Made by a program: the position numbers and the translations under genes
The notes under the pieces: model-generated
Databases searched by the model: none
What the model saw: the letters and a program-made list of their open reading frames with translations, nothing else
What the model was told of the DNA's origin: nothing
Source of the DNA: Cymbidium sinense
Taxonomy: Eukaryota; Streptophyta; Magnoliopsida; Asparagales; Orchidaceae
DNA length: 64,000 bases
Reading direction: 5' to 3'
Assembly: GCA_021442155.1 (NCBI GenBank)
Contig: CM038215.1
Span: forward strand, 207,632,982-207,696,981
Shown: positions 23,714 to 35,780 of the stretch, one piece after another
Position numbering within the stretch: the stretch's first letter is position 1
Layout of the letters: every line of letters begins with the position of its first letter

Positions 23714-23746
23714 CTCAGCCGTCTGATCCTTGGTCGGACGGCTGAG
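23714..23746 (+). repeat. Perfect 10-bp hairpin in LTR
   Basis: CTCAGCCGTC (23714-23723) pairs with GACGGCTGAG (23737-23746) across 13 bases. The solo LTR keeps only CCGTC/GACGG at 12009-12028. GC-rich and palindromic in an AT-rich setting. Confidence 0.7.
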
Positions 23747-26336
23747 GGAAAAGCGCATAGCACCACCGCCACACGGCGATATGATGGGACGTTTTAAAAA
23801 GCCAATGGGAAGGCGTCGCATGTAAAGTGCACATCGCGTCAGCTATATGCAAGGCACCCATAGGAATTAAGGATTTAATTAGGCTTTATTTAATTTTAAT
23901 TAATCACCTAAATTTCTAAAATTCATATCTCAACATAGAAAAATCAAACAAATATGAAATAAATTGCATTGGATAAATAATTTGATCAGGAATTTTATAA
24001 AATTAATTTCAATTGATTTTGAATAGTATCTTTTTATGATTTTGAATTTTATTGGGAATGTTAATTTGTTAATTACTCCCTAATTAATCCACTGATTAAT
24101 CTCAAACTTCTTGCGTGTAATTAGAGGGATGACTTCTACCTCCCCTAATTTTCTTGGAATTTATTAGTTGCTTAATTAGGAGAATTGCTAGTTCATTCCT
24201 TAATTACTCCCTTAATGTAATTAAGGTTAATTAAGGGTTTCATTAATTTTGGGGCATTTCTCCTAAGCTATTTCTTAAACCCCCTTTTCTTCTTTAATCC
24301 TCTCTTAATTAAAGGGTTAATTCACTAATTACCCTCTTAATTAATTTCTTAAAATTCAAAACTTTCAAACTTAATTCTGGGGGTGCTTGTGTTCAGGAGC
24401 CTAAGTATAATTAAGGAAATCAAGATTTAGCTCATATATGTGAGGGGTGTTTTGAAATTACTTAAGTTAAACCCCTTTGCTTAATTAATCATTAATCATG
24501 AGCCAAATTGCAATAGGCCTTTTCTTCCTAGGTGCATTGCAAATTTAAATTCCTTGTGAGATTTTATGTCATCTCATTGGCTCATAATTATTTGGTTAAC
24601 AATGTTAAGGTGGTGTAGGTAAGGGGTAATTAACATGCTTAATTCATACCTTAACCTAATCAAAATATAAAATGAATCTAACAATCTAAAAATTGAAAAA
24701 AAATATCAAACACATGTGGGAATGGGTTAAGAACAACAAACTCTACTCACATTTTCCAAATTAAGTCAAATTCAAAATCAAACAAAAATCACATTAAACA
24801 AACTTTGATTTGCTTTAAGCTTTCTTAATTCATAAGATTGTCTTTAGGAATTAATTAAAGTGAATGTGTTTACTTGCTTTCATTACTTTATTTCTTTCCC
24901 AATATGCTAAATATGTGTGTCATATGATTTCATGCATTCATGCTTTTCAAAAATCAAATTTAAAATGAAAAATGTTTCCTTTATGTCAAATTGCATATTT
25001 TGGCTAAAGTAAGAAAATGAGTGGCTATTATCACTATTAAGTTCAAATTATTTTGAAAATATATGAATCAATTATCAAAACTGGAAGTGTGTTACTTATA
25101 TCTTACTTATAAGTTTGCATGTGAGTAAAATATAAGGATGTGCTTAGTATAGGTTTTCCTTCTCCTCTCTTTTAAGAATAATTTTGAATAGGATTTGACA
25201 AAGTGTATAGTTCATTTGAAAAGAACCTAATATTTGCCTAATTCCACATCCTATTCATTCCTATACTACTACTTAAGAAGGATACCTATACTTGTATATA
25301 TAAATTGTATAAACAAAAATAAATCGACCAACATAAACTTTTGCATTCTTTTCTTTCCATTCATTTCTTTTTTATAAATGCTTGTATTTGAGGAAAGTGG
25401 TATATTAGTCTAGACAACCCTGTTGAGGCTTTAATAATAAAGTAGGTCTTTACCTTACACTCACAGTTAATGGCATCGTACTCACTTATGCCTTTCATAA
25501 ATTCATATGTGCATGTGAAAATTGGATACGAAACCTCTTTACTACTTAATGAAAATCATGCATCATAAACATACAAATTTTCTTAAATGAACTACTTAAC
25601 ATGCATCATAAAGTGTGCTAAACATTCTCATTTGTATGTATAGATATGTTTAGGAATCATTCATATGCACGTTATACATGCTGGGAAAGAAATGAAGTGA
25701 TGTATGTTTTAAGAATTTAGTTCATTTTACTTAATCTTAAAATGCCTTTATTTTTGAATAGGTTTATTTAGAGTTCATCAAAAGTTAGGATTAATTAAAA
25801 CACATAATAAAATATTAACTAAATAAAACTAAAACATGAATTCACTTTAGAAATTACTTAGGTTAGGGAAGGAAAAAGGAGTTCTCTTCTCTTTCCCTCT
25901 CTTTATAACTTAGTAATTAATTCTAGGATTCACTTGAACCCAATCAACACATAAAAATAAAATCAATCCAAAATAATTAAATCAGTTAAATAAAACCATC
26001 ATCTAAGCTGAACATTCTTCACACTTAGAAAATTCTAACTTAAAGCCATAGCTAAGCATACCACACAATCCTCAAAAGCATGCACATTACTTTTCCTTTT
26101 CATGTAATTTTTGCAATTAGGATTTTGGAATGATTTTTATGGGAATTAGGATGAACATTGGTCATAAGATCCCATCTTATGTACCATGTGAAGCCTTTGG
26201 AGCAACCACTTTCCAACCATCCAAAAGAAAGAACCAAAGAAGAAAGAGGAAAAAAAATGAAGAAGTGAAATTTGAAGACCCCTATAACAATGAGTTCCTT
26301 GCTTAATTGTATTTAATTCATTTGTAATATGGGTTG

Positions 26337-26341
26337 TATAA
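26337..26341 (+). promoter_or_regulatory. TATA-box candidate of the 3' LTR
   Basis: GTTGTATAAGAG, in the position equivalent to 15087 and 39491-39496, downstream of the purine tract at 26222-26275. Confidence 0.4.
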
Positions 26342-27825
26342 GAGTGAGCTCTCAATTTATTTTGGGTTTGTGCGGTGGTACCTCATATGGCCTCTTATTC
26401 TTTTGCGATTAACTTTATAAATTAATTGATGATTTGTTTAGCTTGTGCATTAAGTGGAATCCTTTTCTTAATTTATTCCTTTCTTTATGTATGACCTGGA
26501 TGATGATTAGGCTCTTAGGGAAAAATAAATCTTCTACCAAATTAATTAACTTAAATTTAAATAAATAACTCCTAATCTTACTTAAAGCTTAGGTTAAAAA
26601 TCAAGATAAAAGAATTAGTAACCCCTTAGCTGGATGAGTACTTCTTTTATAACATCATGCACAAATGCATATTATTTTTCACTTTTGATTGGAGGGCTTC
26701 CACCTTTGCCAGAGAAACTTGGCTTGACCTTTGAGAGTTATGGTGAAAATACACCTCTTACCTTCTCCTGATTCTGGACAATAACCTTACTTCTCATATA
26801 TTTGGCATATGACTCCTATTAGCCTAAGTCAAAATGATTATCCAAAAATAAAAAATAAAATGAAATATGAATTGCATTAGATTTAGGTCATTTAAAGCAT
26901 ACCCTTGACATGATCTAGTCTCTTTAGGGAGTGAGTTTAAGGACTTAGTCTCTTTCTAAATAAATAAAAGTCTAGCTATCTTGCATAAAGCATATGAATT
27001 GCCTACACGAATTTAAAACTGTAGGAGGAGTTAGTTAGCGGCCACCCTCAGGCGATTGTAAGTCTAAGCAGTTGGCCGATTTGTCCTCTCTTGTTGAGGT
27101 AAACCAAATATCCATTTTCACCTTAAATTTAGGTTGTGCTTTTGGTTCTCACCAAAGCTCCCTAAATTTAGGTTCTAAGTTTGCTTCTCCCTTCCATGGG
27201 CCATAAGCATAAATCCTCACCTCTTAGACATTTTCTTAATCTTGTGTTATTGAATCATAAGTCCTAAATTTCTAATGAAATATTCAACTCAGACAAATTA
27301 AATCATTTTTAAAAATGTAAAGCCCAACTATAGGATAGTTTGAGATGCTCGTTAGGTTGCCTAACATCGTGATCATCTCCTACTTATCTTCCTTTGGCTT
27401 CGATAATAACTCCTCCTCTTTAATCAATCCCATTTGATCTTCCAAAATAAACTAATCGATTGATAGTCCTACCTATTGAAATCTTTGGAGACAATGATCA
27501 TTTACCTTAATTGAGAGTATTCCTAAGATATCTCATTCCATAGGATGAAATTAACTATGGGGGCTTGTCCCTATAGGTAACTTAACGAACCCAGTTTAAA
27601 ATAAACCCTACTTTACTTTGCCATGTTGAGTAAGGGAAGAATCTCTGGTATACATGTAGACCCATTGTCCTTAGGATTCTTTGTTGAGGTGATTAGGTCC
27701 ATTGTAAGGTGGTGACTTCTATCTTTTGAGATAGTACATCTCTCCTCAATGTTGTACCCGATCACCCTCAATAAGAGTATCTGTGGATCTACATGATTTC
27801 CTAACTAAAAGGCGTGTATTTTATT

Positions 27826-27856
27826 TTCATTTATCCTCTTTAAGAAGATAGATGAA
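27826..27856 (+). repeat. Terminal hairpin of the 3' LTR
   Basis: TTCATTTATC (27826-27835) pairs with GATAGATGAA (27847-27856), one wobble, 11-base loop, 20 bases before the LTR end. Confidence 0.6.
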
Positions 27857-27876
27857 GGCAAAAAAATTTCACCACA

Positions 27877-27881
27877 CACTC
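27877..27881 (+). repeat. Presumed target-site bases of A1 insertion (CACTC)
   Basis: After LTR end CA at 27876 the A2 integrase resumes with CACTCGAATGGCC. A1 integrase has AACACTCGAATGGCC (reversed) at this place, so CACTC belongs to the target. The partner duplication lies left of the window. Confidence 0.6.
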
Positions 27882-28440
27882 GAATGGCCATGAAGCCAAT
27901 GTAGGGTGTAGAATGTTGGGTGGTTGGTAGAGGACCATACCATGTAACTGACACTAATGGCATCTCCTAGCTACATCCATGCAGTCTATAACATCGATGG
28001 CCAGTAGTATCTTAATCTCTTGATCTTCATCTTCATCTTTGGATCTGATTGATGCACTCCGTATAGACCTGAGTGCACCTCGGTTACAATGCCACAGGCT
28101 TCTTGTTAATCTAAATATTGAACCATATTTGGTCAAAGGATCAGTGGTACAGGGTGCCATTAAAAAGAGCATAGGAGAGAGCTCTCTGTTTCACCTGATG
28201 GGCTTGTGACTTTTCTTGAAGTAGTTTGCCAGTGTTCAAATATTCTATGAATGGTTACCTCCAACTCAGCTCCTTGTCCTTATAGAAAATGGCAACCTCC
28301 CCTTCAAGAGAAAGTCTCTCGATGAGTTCAGCATCAATAATAAATAGGACTTGCCTATTTTGGATTCTTATTGAAATGGACTCATCTTCTAGACATGCCA
28401 ATTCTTTAGCAAGTTTGGCCAAGGCATCTGCTACTGCGTT
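27877..28440 (-). pseudogene. Integrase, N-terminal part only (A2)
   Basis: Homologous to A1 integrase 16680-17225. On the minus strand the end of aRNH (KLAKELACLEDESISIR) leads to the Leu/Glu-rich linker (VLFIIDAELIERLSLEGEV), the zinc-binding part (LRYYWPSMLxTAWM-like, 27960-28080) and LPNILHPTLASWPFE, ending where A1 is inserted. The catalytic core is therefore missing here. Stops and shifts are frequent. No other insertion is visible. Confidence 0.85.
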
Positions 28441-28815
28441 CTCTGCTCGGGAAACCTTGTAGATGGTGACTTCAGGAACTTGGGCTAATAGCTTTATGGT
28501 ATACTCATGGTAATGATGAAGCTTGGGTTTGAGAACCTTGTAGGGCCTGACAATCTAATTGATAACCAACTAAGAATCCCCAAAGATATTGATGCCCTTG
28601 ACACTGATAGTGATGGTTAACTCTAGATCGATAACCAAAGCCTCAAACTCGTCTTCATTGTTAGTGCAGGGGTTGGAAAGATAATATGAGAATCTCATCA
28701 CATCGCGGTCTGGAGTTAGGAGAATTATTCTTACCTCTGCCTTTCCTGGAAGAGTAGATTGCAATGTTTCCTTTTGTGATTAGAAGCTGCACCATCAAAA
28801 TACATCTTCCATTGG
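28441..28815 (-). pseudogene. Second RNase H domain, archaeal-type (A2)
   Basis: Reads MYFDGAA (first catalytic Asp, codon at 28794-28796, intact unlike in A1), KAEVRIILLTPDRDVMRFSY, NNEDEFEALVIDLELTI, INIFGDS and VSRAENAVADALAKLA. This uninterrupted copy shows what the solo LTR split in A1. The stop after GDS (28570-28572) is identical to that of A1. The usual Ala of NNEAE is Asp. Confidence 0.87.
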
Positions 28816-28829
28816 TGGTTGTTAACGTC

Positions 28830-29470
28830 CCCTAAATTCATGATTAGTTCATCAGGGCGATCATCACTAAGTAGAGAATCAACAGGAAGTGGGTGTGATG
28901 TTAAAAAATCTGCTAGTGCTTATCCTTTTACTGCACGGAGGGGTACGAATGTGATATCAAACTACGAGAGAATTATGGACCATCGTGCCAAACTTTCTGA
29001 TAGTGTTGGCCATGTCATGAGGTACTACAATGGATTTGTTCTAAAGATTAAGTTCACCTTATGAAAAAGCATATGATGTTGTAGCTTTTGGAAAGCAAAG
29101 ATTAAAGCTAAGCAATGTTTCTCACTAGGTGGATAGTTTGCTTCAGAATAAGATGGGTAGGTAGTAAGAGAGCATTCTCCTTCCTTTCATTGGTAAGCCA
29201 GAGCACGAGAGTCATCCAATGCAATAGTGTAAAGGATGAGTGGCCTACCCGGGATAGGGGCTACTAAAATTGGGGACTTCACCAAATACTGCTTGATGTC
29301 TTCAAAGGCATGCTGGCACTTGTCATCCCACTTAAACTTGGCATTTTTTTTGATAAGTGCTAAAAATGGCTTGCATTCTCCCTGATAGGTTGGAAATAAA
29401 GCATCTTAGATACGCCAGCCATCCCTGGAAATATTTGAGTTGACTTAAACTCTTAGGAGGTGGCATTTCT
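28830..29470 (-). pseudogene. First RNase H domain and thumb region (A2)
   Basis: Counterpart of A1 7400-8040. Pieces such as LQFDITFVPLCAVKGxALSxFL, SLARLSDSVG (in another frame) and the thumb motif (ILEMPPPKSLTQLK) are visible in shifting frames. More decayed than in A1, with many small deletions. Confidence 0.75.
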
Positions 29471-29479
29471 AAGATAGCT

Positions 29480-30640
29480 TTGATCTTTTCTGGATATATT
29501 TCTATTCCCTAGTGTCAGACAACAAACTAAGAAATTTCCCCAAAGTTAGTCTAAATTCACACTTCAGGGGATTCATTTTGAAGTTTATTATCTTAACCGA
29601 TCAAAAATTACTCTCAAGTCAAAGAGGAGGTCTTCCTTTTCTCTACTCTCAACCACTAGTTCATCAATGTAGCACTCAACCTGATGATGGATGAGTTCGT
29701 TGAAGATCTGAGTCATGGCCCGATGGTATGTAGCACCAACATTTTTAAGGCTGAAAGGCATGACCCTATAATAGAAGATTCTGATCAGGGTTTAGAAAGC
29801 AGTGTTTCTTTAATCGTTAGGAGACATCTTGATTTGGTTGTAGCTAGTTGACCCATCCATGAAAGAGAAAACTACATGAGATGAGGCATTGTGCACCATT
29901 AATTCTGGTATAGGAAGAGGAAATTCATCTTTAGGACATGCCTTATTTAAGTCCCTGAAATTGATTCATATGCAAACTTGGTCATTCTTCTTCTTAACTC
30001 AGATGACACTGACTAACCAGGTAGGATATTTTTCTTCTCTGATGAAACCAGTATCGATCAGTTTCTTGACTTTAGAAATGACTTGTTGTTCAATTTCTAA
30101 TCACATGCATCTAGGAGCTTGCTTAATAGGGGAAGCGTTAACATCTATTGCTAGCTTATGGACTACTACATCCGAAGATAATCCAAGCATCTCTTCATAA
30201 CTCCATGTGAAACAGTATTTAAATCCAGTCAATAACCTAACTAAGTCATTGGTTTCTTCTTCATTTAGCAACGAACTGATGTACATCATGTGTGAATTTT
30301 CTTCCATCCTGAGGTTGATTTCTTTAAGCTTATCAATTATTGAATGGTTATCCTCTTCAAATTCTGGCAGTGCATCTTTGATTTGGAGATCATCTGGATC
30401 ATCTGAGATTTCTAAACACACATTCTCATAAGAGTTGGTGTTGTGTGAAAAGAACCTATCAGACTCCAAATGATTGGTAACAACTAAGTAGTAATCATCA
30501 TCATCAATTGGAATCACTGTACCGAATCCTAGTCCTGCTCTTGATTGTGCTTCCCTGCCTGTATTACTCCACAGCTTCTCAAAATACTCTGATATGTGCT
30601 TGGACCATGTATGAGGAACCAAACCTTTCTATATAAGATT
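29480..30640 (-). pseudogene. Reverse transcriptase domain (A2)
   Basis: The N-terminal extension is open from 30622 to 30101 (HISEYFEKLWSNTGREAQSR, DDDDYYLVVTNHLESDRFFS, LNEEETNDLVRLLTGFKYCF, SSDVVVHKLAIDVNASPIKQ). RT motifs follow: KKLIDTGFIREEKYPTWL, FRDLNKACPKDEFPLP, FSFMDGSTSYNQIKMSPND and a YVDD box read as YIDELVV near 29661-29672, with the second Asp changed to Glu. A stop after RLR at 29588-29590 matches that of A1 at 7268. Frameshifts are fewer in the N-terminal part than in A1. Confidence 0.88.
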
Positions 30641-31330
30641 ATGATCACAAAGCAAGTAAAAGTCAAATGATAATTCCATTAATTCTTTGTATGAATTCAC
30701 CTCAAGTTCTACATCAACTTCAAGACTTGAGGATGATGATCCCAAAAAGAATATCTTCAGCTTCATATCATTGGAAGACTTAGGGGCTTCCTTAACTACT
30801 AAACCTTCAACTTTTTGAGATGAAAGTGAGGTTAGAGCTAAGGTTCCCAGCTACTGCCTGATAGTTTCATGTAAATTTGATTTGAATACTTTGCTTTGTC
30901 TAGAGGCCCGGTCTTCGTTATCATCTAGATTGAAAGTCACCTCCAATGGAACCCACTGAGAGGGGTTGGCTGGTATACTAATCACATTAGACTCATCCTT
31001 CGAGATGGATTCCAAGTCTATGTGAATAGTAGGGGTACTCCTATGAACTGGAACATGACCTTTGTTGGCTGATGGCCAACCAGGGAGTCTTCCACCTCTA
31101 GAACTGCCTCTATTTCTACTCTGCCTCTACCTGGTGGAGGTTGAGTCATCCTACCCACATTTTCATATGATGAACTCAATTGTGCACAGAATGTGATATG
31201 CGGATCTATTTATTCTTCAATTCCCCTTTCTTGTTCACTTGGATTTCCATTTCTCTTTTCTTTTTCTTTTGCCTTTTCTTTTTCTTCATTTTCCTTTTCT
31301 TTTGATTTTGAGTTTTATCCAAGTTCATGA
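30641..31330 (-). other. Protease-RT spacer (A2), possible intron region
   Basis: Homologous to A1 5485-6233, including the Lys/Glu-coding tract (31240-31320) and a Gly/Arg-rich piece near 31080-31130. It shares two stops with A1 (30851-30853 and 30629-30631). Confidence 0.5.
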
Positions 31331-32060
31331 GAATGGGTGCTTTGAGGAAGATAGTAGGTTGCATCCTAATAAATCTCAACCTCTCTAACTAAAAATGGCT
31401 TTTCATCTCCATTGACACAGTATTCAGTCCATCTTTTCTTAACTTGATGCACTGATGGAGGGAGGATGGAATTATCCTATTCTAATGTATCTAAAGCCTA
31501 CCAAGCAAAGCAGTGAATGAAGTATTCGAATCAATGATGTAAAACTTGACTTCAATCTTCCAGCCACCTATCTCCAAAGATAACACTATGGAACCTAAAG
31601 CCCACTCATCTTGTTCATTGAATCCTCTCAACATCATCTGATGTCTGTAGAGTGTGGAGATGTTGATTCTCAAATAGGCAAGGGTCTTTTGACTCATAAT
31701 GTTCACCGATTCATCTGGATCCAAGAGAACTCTAACAAGTCTGAACCTTTCCATGTCGACTGTGATGTAGAGGGGACGGTTGTGCTCCAAGTCCCCTAGA
31801 AGTAGGTCTTCATCTGTGAAGGTGATCCCCTAGTCTTCTTTTGTGTAATGTGCCTCCTCACATACAACTGTCAATTGAGCTAAGCATATCTTTGGATCAA
31901 GCAAATCCTTTATTAATGATTCCCTCATCTCTTTGGATAAGATAAGGGCATCGTATATTCTTAGCTTAGATGACAACTTTCTTAAATGAGAGCGGACATT
32001 GTAGTCCACCTCGGGCTGATCTTCCACAAGGATATCTAAGGGTGGAGCATCCTATGGAGG
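31331..32060 (-). pseudogene. Aspartic protease domain (A2)
   Basis: MEHNRPLYITVDMERFRLVR (31790-31730) leads to the active site, read as DPDES then VNIM (first Asp 31719-31721), where A1 has DPGAS. The essential Gly is lost. MMLRGFNEQDEWALGSIVLS and KFYIIDSNTSFTALLGRL follow. Upstream, 31830-32060 encodes MEDQPEVDYNVRSHLRKLSS, matching the linker in A1. Bases 31331-31490 hold the remnant of the C-terminal part. Confidence 0.85.
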
Positions 32061-32370
32061 GGCTTCTCGATCCTCTATACCAATGACTTATTTTCCTCTA
32101 TCTTGAGATGTTACCCTAGAAGGTAGAACCTTTCCACTACGAAGGTTGACTTTCGTGATCTCTTATTGGCGGTAATGGAAGGTTCTACACATGTCAGCTC
32201 TCTACTTCTCCTATGAGACCCTCATGGATGATTCAAGTCTATCTCAAGAGGTGAACATAGCATTCGAGTAGGAAAGTTCAACTCATCGAAGATGAAGATC
32301 ATTATTATAGTTATTTTACTTGAAGAGTTATCATAGAATAGTAGAAACCCATCGTGGCGACACATAGATG
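32061..32370 (-). pseudogene. gag-protease linker remnant (A2)
   Basis: Counterpart of A1 4380-4850, with VNLRSGKVLPS near 32110-32150 and the acidic stretch near 32220-32330. Broken by stops and small indels. Confidence 0.6.
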
Positions 32371-34400
32371 TAATTCAAGCTTTATTCTTTAATTTCTTGT
32401 ATTTGATAGGTGGCACAAAGTAGAAATCAAGTGAAGTGAGTGGGGTAAGGGATTTGATGCCTTTATTCGCTAATACAAGAGTTCTACTAGTAGAAGAAGA
32501 AGAGCTAGCTAAAATGGAGGAGGTTATCGGTGTGATAGCTGTAATGGTAGATTGGATGCTAGACTCACGGTTGGCTATCTTATCACATGCTATTGCCGAG
32601 CTCCCCCCCTTTCCTCGAAGTTGGCATGGCAACTTGCAAACTTTCCTTGATGTTGGAGGTTTGAGCTGACTCAGGCACCTGTAAGAAAAGTTTCTTGATC
32701 TTCTAAATGATCTTTTTAGAGGATTTGGATAAAGAAATATCCCAACCTTTATTAGTTTTGAAAGGATCACAAGTATCCCCAAGGATTACCCTAATGGAAC
32801 TGGATGGTTGTTCCACAAGATATTCCTTCGGGATAACTGCAACGCCAGTCTTGAAATAATGTTCAAGCCAGTCCTTAAATGTGAAGCAATTCTCCAAAAC
32901 ATGACCTAGCATATGGTGGTAGGGGCAAAAATTAGGATCATGACTTTTGCCTACTTCCTACGGTCTCCTCAGCTCGGGTAGCTGAAAATCAGGCTTCTTT
33001 AAGAGATTCTTAAAGATCTTCTTGATTACTTCCCTCTTAAATGAATAAAGTTTGTTAAGCTTATCTAAAAGAGTAAGTGGACCATAGCTACCTGGCATCA
33101 GGAATGTGTGTCATTGCTACTGATGGTATGGCTGAGGAGGTAGTGATGCTAGCCATGGAGGCTATTGTGATGACCGGTAGGACTGCCTCGATGGTGGTAA
33201 AGGAGGTGGAAGCGAAGGCTGCTGATGTCATGGTCTCTCAAAATGATCTCTAGCTAGTTGCTTCCCCTTATCTACCACCATTAATGTTTTTGGCTTCTTC
33301 TCATAGACCTTCTGTGGCTTTGCTTTGGGTAACTGGTCTTGAAAAGGAAACTGTTTGGCCTCTCCTTATAGACTAATCACCTTGTTGATTAGCTTCTCAA
33401 ATGTTTTGATAGTGAAGCCCTTAAGCATGAAGGCGATCGAGCCATGGATATTCTTTAAAAGAATCTCAATGGCATGCTACTCAGATAGCTGTAGTTCACA
33501 TTTCATACTCAGGTTACGGCATCTAAGAATATAGTCAACAAGGGACTCACTTGGGTGTTATTGTGCTACAATGAGATCACTAATAGTAACCCTTTACTGA
33601 GCTCTAGCAAACCTCCTAATAAAGAGTTGCTCCAACTCAGCAAATGTCTTTACTAAACCGTTGAGAAGTTTAGCATACCAATCGAAAGCTATCCCTACTA
33701 AGCTACTAACGAAGAGGCAGAATAGTAAAATGTCGCTATCATCGGTGTTGTAACAACTAGCCCTAAAGTGTGCAATATGCTGCATCGGCTTTCCACTGCC
33801 ATGAAAGCTCTTGAAAGAAGGTGGCATGAAACCCTTGGGATATTGGATTTCATCAAATTCCTCTGGGTAGGGTCTACCCTTTGGAATTGATGACCCTCCC
33901 TAAGCTTGAGCCAATGCTTCCTTCTCTTATTGCTCAACCATGGATCTAAGGTCTTTCTCCTATATGGAGGTACTTTTCACTACCTTCCTATACATGCTAG
34001 TGCTACTTTGCTCAATGGGAGGTGAGGTCTTGGCTGGGTCCAAGACATGCACTAACTCTGGCTGACTAATATAAGTAGGATGAACTATTGTGGCTTATTT
34101 CTAATGTACTGAGACTGCTGCTAACAAGTCCTCAAGCTGCCTCGCCATCCTATCTATCTGCCTATCTTTCTGCTTTAACTGATATCAAAGGTGTTGGGCT
34201 GATCCTGATCAACCTCATCAGCTTCCATGGTCTACTTCTCCCTGAGGAGGGATCCCCTGGTATCTATCATACAAACCCAGGTTGAGTCTCCTAATAAATC
34301 ATCTTCATTGGGATCAAAGCTAATCTTCTCCTCATCAGACTAGTCATACACCTAAATTTTCTTTTTCTCTACAAGATAATGTGCTAAATGATTTCGACTG
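32371..34400 (-). pseudogene. gag: gag remnant (A2)
   Basis: Homologous to A1 gag. The acidic N-terminal part starts near 34400. A coiled-coil-like DRQIDRMARQLEDLLAAV stretch lies near 34100-34180. The gag domain (PPSFKSFHGSGKPMQHIAHF, FDWYAKLLNGLVKTFAELEQ, RRFARAQ) covers 33440-33850. The zinc-finger-like MLGHVLENC then FKDWLEHYF is at 32870-32935. The in-frame stop at 33558-33560 after VAQ is at the same codon as A1 3331-3333. Several stops seen in A1 are sense codons here, so most of the decay is independent. Confidence 0.83.
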
Positions 34401-35780
34401 ATTGGTGTGATCACTGTCATGTACTGAGAGGCACCAAACCTCACCTCCTGTTGGAGAATCAATTCAATGAGGATTGTACTCACTAGAAGAAACAAACTCC
34501 TGACAATCACTAACTCTGAAAGGGGTGACATTCCATGGAGGTTCTACAATCATCGGTGCAACTGGGCTATCATCTGTTACTTCTGCAATAGCTACTACCA
34601 TCTCCATGTCCCGCTGAACTGGTGGTGTTGGTGAAGGGACTACCACTATGCTTCGGGGTCGCCATTCCCTCCGCACCACCACTGGGGTAGAAGGTCAAGC
34701 AAGAGAGCTCGGCCTTGCCACAATAGGTGATGTAGATGGAATAGGATCCCTTGTCCATAGCCAGATCACCAACGGGGTACACTTCTCCAAGGATAAGGCC
34801 TTCATGGCCTTCTATGGAACTGAGATGTGACGCATGTGAACAGTGGGGTCGGTGTGGGTGGAGACACCACCGATTCTCTTAGGACTAGGACCCTCTTCCT
34901 ATGATGGGTCATCCCTATGAGTAAAATGTTATATGTATGATCGATGTGGGAAGCACACCGATCAAGGAAATCAATAAGTGCGGGGGCCACTGACTACCGA
35001 CCAAACCTCCATCTCTCTTTGCTGGTGATCTGTACTGAAGTACGGACCTCTCTGGCCCTCTACTATCATAGGTGTTTCCCCACGCTACGTGGAATGGCAG
35101 ATCTCAAATCAAACTGAGCTCACTAATGCCTGAAGCTCGCCAACTTGTAAAACCAATCGAGGCGATACGACCTCCTCCCGAAAACCGAGGGTTGGTGTTG
35201 AACAACTAGTGAGTGGCAGGATCCTCCTAGCATCCTCTTTATCTTACCCAGAGAGAGGATGAAATTGGTTGGTTGTAACCAGTGGGGTGCTCAGAGTAGG
35301 TACCTCCTCTACAATTATCCGCATAGCAGCCTCCTTCTCCCTAGTAATCCTGCTATGATACCACTTAATCATGTGGTTTTTTGTCCGAGTAGGATGAGTG
35401 GAGTAAGAACTAGACTCAACCTCAAAGTCTGGGAGGCCCCGGGATCGAGGATCCCACCCACAGGGTGCCAAAGAGTGTGCTAGCCCACTAAAAGGAGCCA
35501 CGGGACACAATCACTATCACGCACTCTTGATAAGACTACCAGCTTTCTCTTAAAGGGATGTCAGAATAAGAGTGTAAATCGATCTGGATGATCGGCTTCT
35601 ATCCTGCCACCATAGTCTTACTGATAGTTGTGAGGGGAGTTCCCTCACAGGTGATCTTCACTCCCTCAAAACCTCTGCTAAAATGGATAAGGTGATGATC
35701 AGCCCGGGGGAGATTGGCCTTATCTAAGGCCAAGTCCATGCCATAGGGGAAAGTGAACACAAACTTTTGTGAGCTTGCCA
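34401..35780 (-). pseudogene. ORF1 remnant (A2), single copy
   Basis: Starts at ATG 35780 with MASSQKFVFTFPYGMDLALD and KANLPRADHHLIHFSRGFEG, open for 60 codons. After a break, APCGWDPRSRGLPDFEVESS and MIKWYHSRITREKEAAMRII are read at 35244-35510. Further pieces near 34860-35100 match A1 440-660. The 3' part is open at 34464-34682 (MVVAIAEVTDDSPVAPMIVE, then VTPFRVSDCQEFVSSSEYNP). No known domain. Position before gag matches the ORF1 of Ogre elements, whose function is unknown. Unlike A1, the block is not duplicated. Confidence 0.62.

Larger units (their letters stand above)
1..27876 (+). mobile_element. Element A1: Tat/Ogre-like Ty3/gypsy LTR retrotransposon (5' end outside window)
   Basis: Domains read in the order ORF1, gag, protease, RT, RNase H, second RNase H, integrase, untranslated region, 3' LTR. 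RT before integrase makes it Ty3/gypsy. A second, archaeal-type RNase H just before integrase and the lack of a chromodomain are hallmarks of the plant Tat group. The extra reading frame before gag and the stop-containing gap between protease and RT recall Ogre. The 5' LTR must lie left of base 1. The 3' LTR ends in CA at 27876 and abuts the integrase remnant of A2, so A1 inserted into A2. A solo LTR (8454-16667) is nested inside. Many frameshifts and stops show that it is dead. Confidence 0.92.
20633..27876 (+). repeat. 3' LTR of element A1 (7,244 bp)
   Basis: Starts TGTTGACCTCATTTTTAGGA and ends TTTCACCACA. It directly follows the 3' untranslated region of A1 and is homologous along its length to 8454-16667 and to 37905-45792 reversed. 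Shorter than the others partly because its minisatellite has two units, not five or three. No reading frame of note. The right border lies against integrase sequence of A2, beginning with target bases CACTC. Confidence 0.9.
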
